From NCBI GenBank assembly GCA_964360255.1, contig CAYHVK010000005.1:114609-178608 (forward strand): 64,000 nucleotides of DNA, written 5' to 3'. The DNA comes from CAYHVK01 sp964360255. GTDB taxonomy: Bacteria > Bdellovibrionota > Bdellovibrionia > Bdellovibrionales > UBA1609. The position numbers and the translations under genes were made by a program. This document shows, one piece after another, positions 61,130 to 64,000 of the stretch. The notes beneath the pieces were generated by a model, which searched no databases, was not told where the DNA came from, and saw only the letters and a program-made list of their open reading frames with translations. Position 1 is the first letter of the stretch, and the number at the start of each line of letters is the position of its first letter.

Positions 61130-61256
61130 TTATTTTTTATGATGTGATGTCTCGTATTGAGACGGGCAGATTTCAGCGAAAATAGAATACGAAAAATGTT
61201 TGGCCATTTTTTTTGCACTGTGAATTTTCACCCATGCTCACCTATAATATTAAGAG

Positions 61257-62000
61257 TTAATATTTTCTTACGCATCTGACGCGTACTGTGGTCACGTTTT
61301 TTCCGCGAGAAGATAAATTTGATCGAGCATTAGTAGAGCTCGTTTCATCAGAGGCCCAGTAATGAACTCCCGACGTATCATAACCTGAAAAACTTGATCC
61401 ATTTGACTGTAAAAGGATCATCTCTGCTCCAGCGGGTAAAAACCAATCGCTGTGTCCAGCATAGGTCATGCTGCGACAGTATTTTGCGGCAGAGTCATCA
61501 GCAGGGTAAAGCGCAATAATGGCATTCGAGTTGGCGAGACCATCACTCCAGCTATTAATACTCGTCGTAGCAAGAGTAGAAGCCCAAACTTTAGTTAAGG
61601 TATCGGTGGCACCATTACATGTAGGGGTCGCGGAATTTGTACAGTTACCCGGAGTGGTTTGATAAGTGTAGCCATTGTAAGTTCCTGCATAAAGGGCGCC
61701 ATCAGTACAGGCTGCACCGATAGACGGCGGGCCAGGGCAGGGAGGATCAGCTACAGTCACGCAGGCAGGTGGGTTGGTATAAAAGCTAGTCCACTCTGGA
61801 GCTGTTTTTGTAGGTACAAAAACAGCCTTGCTACAATTATTCGTCACTACTTTTGAAACGGTATGCTCGGTGATGGTAGTGGAGGCGCTGGCATTAACTT
61901 GATAGCTATTAAGGGCAAAGACAGAAGTGGCTTGGGTTAAAAGTCCGACGAATAAAAAAGCGGGCCCATATGCGAATATAGAGAGTTTTATCTTTTCCAT
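61257..62000 (-). CDS. Exported DUF1566 (Lcl-type) protein
   Basis: A 247-residue protein with signal peptide (FAYGPAFLFVGLLTQATSVFA). The C-terminal half is a DUF1566/Lcl-like domain: WSDGLANSNAIIAL, YCRSMTYAGHSDWFLPAGAE, YWASDETSSTNA and the closing VRCVRKY, the formylglycine-generating/C-lectin-like fold. The N-terminal half is a Cys-rich module (PACVTVADPPCPGPPSIGAA). It may bind carbohydrate or protein at the surface. Monocistronic on the minus strand. Confidence 0.85.
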   Translation of the reverse strand: MEKIKLSIFAYGPAFLFVGLLTQATSVFALNSYQVNASASTTITEHTVSKVVTNNCSKAVFVPTKTAPEWTSFYTNPPACVTVADPPCPGPPSIGAACTDGALYAGTYNGYTYQTTPGNCTNSATPTCNGATDTLTKVWASTLATTSINSWSDGLANSNAIIALYPADDSAAKYCRSMTYAGHSDWFLPAGAEMILLQSNGSSFSGYDTSGVHYWASDETSSTNARSNLSSRGKNVTTVRVRCVRKY

Positions 62001-62213
62001 TATATATATTTTATTTGGATTTCAGCTGAAGCTCAAGAATGGTTCTTAAAACGAGACGTAGTATTATGGGAATTTGGAGGGTGTAACTCTCCGTTGGTCT
62101 GGGCCCATTAGTGAAAATATTTTATGATATCAAATCCTAACAGTTAGCTATTAGAAAATAATGTATAAGCTCAGGCTGATAGTAAATGAAACAATCTTAT
62201 CCCGAGGTCATAC

Positions 62214-62540
62214 ATGAGAAATCCTTTTTTTCTAATAATTTTCATTTCTGCTTTTACTGCATCAGCTCACGCAGATTATTTTAAATGTGAGATTGAACAA
62301 ATGGGTTCGATCTTGGGTAGTCAAGAAGCTGAATACCGTGTTTTAGAAGCCTCAGTTTCTGTAGACGGCTTTCTTTGTGAAGGTCGAATCAAAGGGTATG
62401 AAACTCAAGTTAAATTGACAGATTTAACTGGAGATAGAGTGTCTGAGGCTTCTCAGAAATCTTCTACGGCCAGCACGTCTTTATCAACGGTTCCTCGGCA
62501 CAATGAACTTGATATTATCTGCACATGTGGAATGAATTAG
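62214..62540 (+). CDS. Small exported protein of unknown function
   Basis: A 108-residue protein with signal peptide (PFFLIIFISAFTASAHA, then DYFKCEIEQ). The mature part is about 87 residues with four cysteines (FKCEIE, FLCEG, ICTCGMN) that can pair. Similar in size and layout to other small secreted proteins in this window. No family recognised. Confidence 0.65.
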   Translation: MRNPFFLIIFISAFTASAHADYFKCEIEQMGSILGSQEAEYRVLEASVSVDGFLCEGRIKGYETQVKLTDLTGDRVSEASQKSSTASTSLSTVPRHNELDIICTCGMN

Positions 62541-62633
62541 CACCAAATGCTACCATTTTGAAATGCACCGAAATATGTAGAAATACTACTAAAGTCGTAC
62601 CTTTTTAGGATCTTAGTAATTTCAGTAATTTAG

Positions 62634-62667
62634 CAATACAATTATGTAATTTTACATAATTGTATTG
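62634..62667 (+). promoter_or_regulatory. Perfect 34-bp palindrome, operator of the Xre-Fic pair
   Basis: Arms CAATACAATTATGTAA and TTACATAATTGTATTG (16 bp each) flank a TT centre, with no mismatch. The core TTATGTAATTTTACATAA is repeated in mirrored form at 62675. Its position 43 bp before the start codon suggests the Xre-type protein binds here to repress its own operon. Confidence 0.85.
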
Positions 62668-62674
62668 ATTAAAT

Positions 62675-62692
62675 TTATGTAAAATTACATAA
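62675..62692 (+). promoter_or_regulatory. Second palindromic operator
   Basis: TTATGTAAAATTACATAA is the exact reverse complement of the core of the first operator, centred 33 bp from it (about three helical turns), so two dimers could bind on the same face. It ends 17 bp before the ATG at 62710; GGAG lies between. Confidence 0.85.
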
Positions 62693-62709
62693 TATCCGAA
62701 GGAGATCGT

Positions 62710-63147
62710 ATGGCACACCATAACTTAGCACTTAAGCAAATAGAGGCTCGATTTAAAGGGTTTAATCATAACCTGTTCAAGGTTGAGCAGGGATGGATAC
62801 GTCAAACTAGAGAAGCTCTTGGCATGACATTGTCTAAACTTGGCAAGGTTTGTGGGGTATCGACGCCAACAATTTCACAGGCTGAACGGCGTGAGGCAGA
62901 TGGTAAAGTAACAGTAGAAACTTTGAAAAAAACAGCTGAAGCGATGAATTGTGAATTCATCTATATGTTTGTTCCTAAATCTGAAATGACCGCTTTTATT
63001 GAAGAAAAAGCTTATGAAAAAGCAAAGAGAATTTTAATGAATGCTGATCTCCATATGAGCTTAGAAGATCAAAAAGTTAAAGGTGATTTAGAGACCAAGA
63101 TTCAACGTTTAAAGAACAAGCTTATTGATGAGGGTAAAGTGTGGTAG
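62710..63147 (+). CDS. Mobile mystery protein A: Xre-type antitoxin-like regulator
   Basis: A 145-residue protein. A helix-turn-helix of Xre type spans about 30-62 (LGMTLSKLGKVCGVSTPTIS, then QAERREADGKVTVETL). The N-terminal ALKQIEARFKGF and the pattern match the TIGR02612 family, always paired with a Fic-domain protein B. It probably represses the operon through the palindromes upstream and neutralises the Fic partner. GGAG ribosome site before the ATG. Overlaps the Fic gene by 7 bp. Confidence 0.9.
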   Translation: MAHHNLALKQIEARFKGFNHNLFKVEQGWIRQTREALGMTLSKLGKVCGVSTPTISQAERREADGKVTVETLKKTAEAMNCEFIYMFVPKSEMTAFIEEKAYEKAKRILMNADLHMSLEDQKVKGDLETKIQRLKNKLIDEGKVW

Positions 63148-63749
63148 GGCGTTTTATATTTAAAGATCGAGATGGTCGAACTCCTCTGCCTGAAGAATGG
63201 AAGAAAGACCTCGTATCAAAACAAAAGCATATAAAGCTTGGCGCAGAGCTAGATGAGGCTGAAGAAGAAAATATAGTTGAAGGTCTTGTTTGGTTAGACG
63301 ATTACGCTGGCGACTACGTCGATGCTTTATTTTGGAAAAAAGCTCATAAGAAGATGTTCGATAAAGTTTGGAAATGGGCGGGAGAGTTTCGTCAGCATAA
63401 ATTAATGAATGATGACTTTAATCATCCAGGGTTTATTCAAGAAAATATTAAAAAACTTGAAGGTGATTTAAGGTATTGGCTGAGTGTCGAAGCGCAGATG
63501 GATCCTAAAGAGTGTATGGCTAGATTTCATGAGCGGCTACTCACCATTCACCCGTTCTCAAATGGTAATGGTCGAACAACTCGAATTTTGACTGAGTATA
63601 TTTGTAAGAGGAAAGACTTTGAAGCCCCAACATGGGGAAAGGCTATTAGAGGTAAAGCAAAAGCTCATCGTCAAACTTATATAGATGCGGTTGTTAAGGC
63701 TAGACACAAGTTGGATTTTTCTGAGTTGATCAAGTTTATGTACAGTTAG
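63141..63749 (+). CDS. Mobile mystery protein B: Fic-domain protein
   Basis: A 202-residue protein from a GTG overlapping the end of protein A. The Fic active site is intact: HPFSNGNGR at residues 137-145 (HxFxxGNGR with His137). It should transfer AMP or a related group to a hydroxyl of a target protein. The TIGR02613 match is shown by the N-terminal FKDRDGRTPLPEEWK and the FWKKAHKKMFDKVWKWAGEF block. Fic proteins of this kind act as toxins or signalling enzymes; a typical inhibitory (S/T)xxxE(G/N) helix is not obvious in it, so inhibition probably comes from protein A. Confidence 0.92.
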   Translation: MVGRFIFKDRDGRTPLPEEWKKDLVSKQKHIKLGAELDEAEEENIVEGLVWLDDYAGDYVDALFWKKAHKKMFDKVWKWAGEFRQHKLMNDDFNHPGFIQENIKKLEGDLRYWLSVEAQMDPKECMARFHERLLTIHPFSNGNGRTTRILTEYICKRKDFEAPTWGKAIRGKAKAHRQTYIDAVVKARHKLDFSELIKFMYS

Positions 63750-63781
63750 GACATTGCCGAAGGCTTTGATAAAGAAATGTC

Positions 63782-64000
63782 TCAGAGTCCGCGATGTGTT
63801 CCTTTCGATGAGACAGCTAATCTGGATACAAGCTTATCGTAATTGAGTGCAGAAGTAAGATCTGTCGCATTCACTCGTGCTCTAAAAGTAGTGGAGCTGT
63901 TAGATATGTTTTGCCCTATGAGCCAACTAAGGCTGCCGTTTGCTGATGCTACCAGCGTGCTACCAATATGCCGGATTTGCTTATTGATGGAATTGGATGG
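63782..64000 (-). CDS. 3' end of an unidentified minus-strand gene, truncated by window edge
   Basis: Read on the minus strand, the frame is open from base 64000 to a stop at 63782-63784 (72 codons). The residues are Ser-, Asn- and Thr-rich with alternating hydrophobics (QIRHIGSTLVASANGSLSWL, VNATDLTSALNYDKLVSRLA) and look like the C-terminus of a surface or secreted protein. No family recognised; the gene's start is outside the window. It converges with the Fic gene, 32 bp apart. Confidence 0.55.
   Translation of the reverse strand, partial: PSNSINKQIRHIGSTLVASANGSLSWLIGQNISNSSTTFRARVNATDLTSALNYDKLVSRLAVSSKGTHRGL

Overview
The window looks like a chromosomal segment of a Gram-negative, Bdellovibrio-like bacterium (Bdellovibrionota). 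This is inferred from protein families, not from a marker gene. The clues are two TIGR02147/DUF4423-type regulators each coupled to a secreted protein, a myxobacterial/Bdellovibrio-type outer-membrane barrel cluster with von Willebrand factor A (VWA) lipoproteins, many lipoproteins whose lipobox reads FQNC or FVNC, abundant outer-membrane barrels, and REC/histidine-kinase/GGDEF signalling. No rRNA, tRNA or CRISPR array was seen.

Layout. 1-8182: envelope cluster with a truncated outer-membrane barrel, a TPR-like exported protein and a VWA lipoprotein (all translationally coupled), then a methyltransferase, a second VWA lipoprotein and a YejM/PbgA-like sulfatase-fold membrane protein. 8232-18862: a porin, an AlkA-type glycosylase, a secreted zinc metalloprotease, a RAYT-type transposase and a run of exported hydrolases (lytic transglycosylase, EEP nuclease/phosphatase, Tat-exported PhoD-like phosphatase, S28 peptidase) ending with an FnIII lipoprotein. 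18895-27825: a signalling operon (sensor kinase, REC-kinase, CheY-like protein) translationally coupled to a glycine-rich exported protein, facing an 802-residue FecR protein, followed by a REC-GGDEF diguanylate cyclase. 27980-37296: small membrane and secreted proteins, pqiA/pqiB, cytochrome P460, a second transglycosylase-like protein, TauE/SafE and a LamG lipoprotein. 37448-39414 and 54379-55952: two copies of a regulator plus secreted zincin-like module.

39716-44546 holds a large ricin-lectin exoprotein with an internal duplication, two minus-strand genes, about 1 kb of structure-rich DNA without genes, and a 100-bp relic of the lectin protein's C-terminal coding region. 44547-50622 is a second signalling block (hybrid kinase convergent with a KaiC-like ATPase and its small partner, a receiver protein, a host-attachment-type protein). 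50758-62000 holds a ClC exchanger, a two-haem lipoprotein, a Crp/Fnr regulator and a DUF1592/DUF1552/SBBP operon. 62214-63749 ends with a mobile mystery protein A/B (Xre-Fic) pair behind two strong palindromic operators, followed by the 3' end of an unidentified minus-strand gene that runs out of the window.

The most unusual elements are the duplicated regulator/zincin-like modules, the gene-free block 43344-44340, a 31-bp-stem hairpin at 9479-9558, an intrinsic terminator lying inside the first codons of the yejM-like gene, and the mirrored operators of the Xre-Fic pair.
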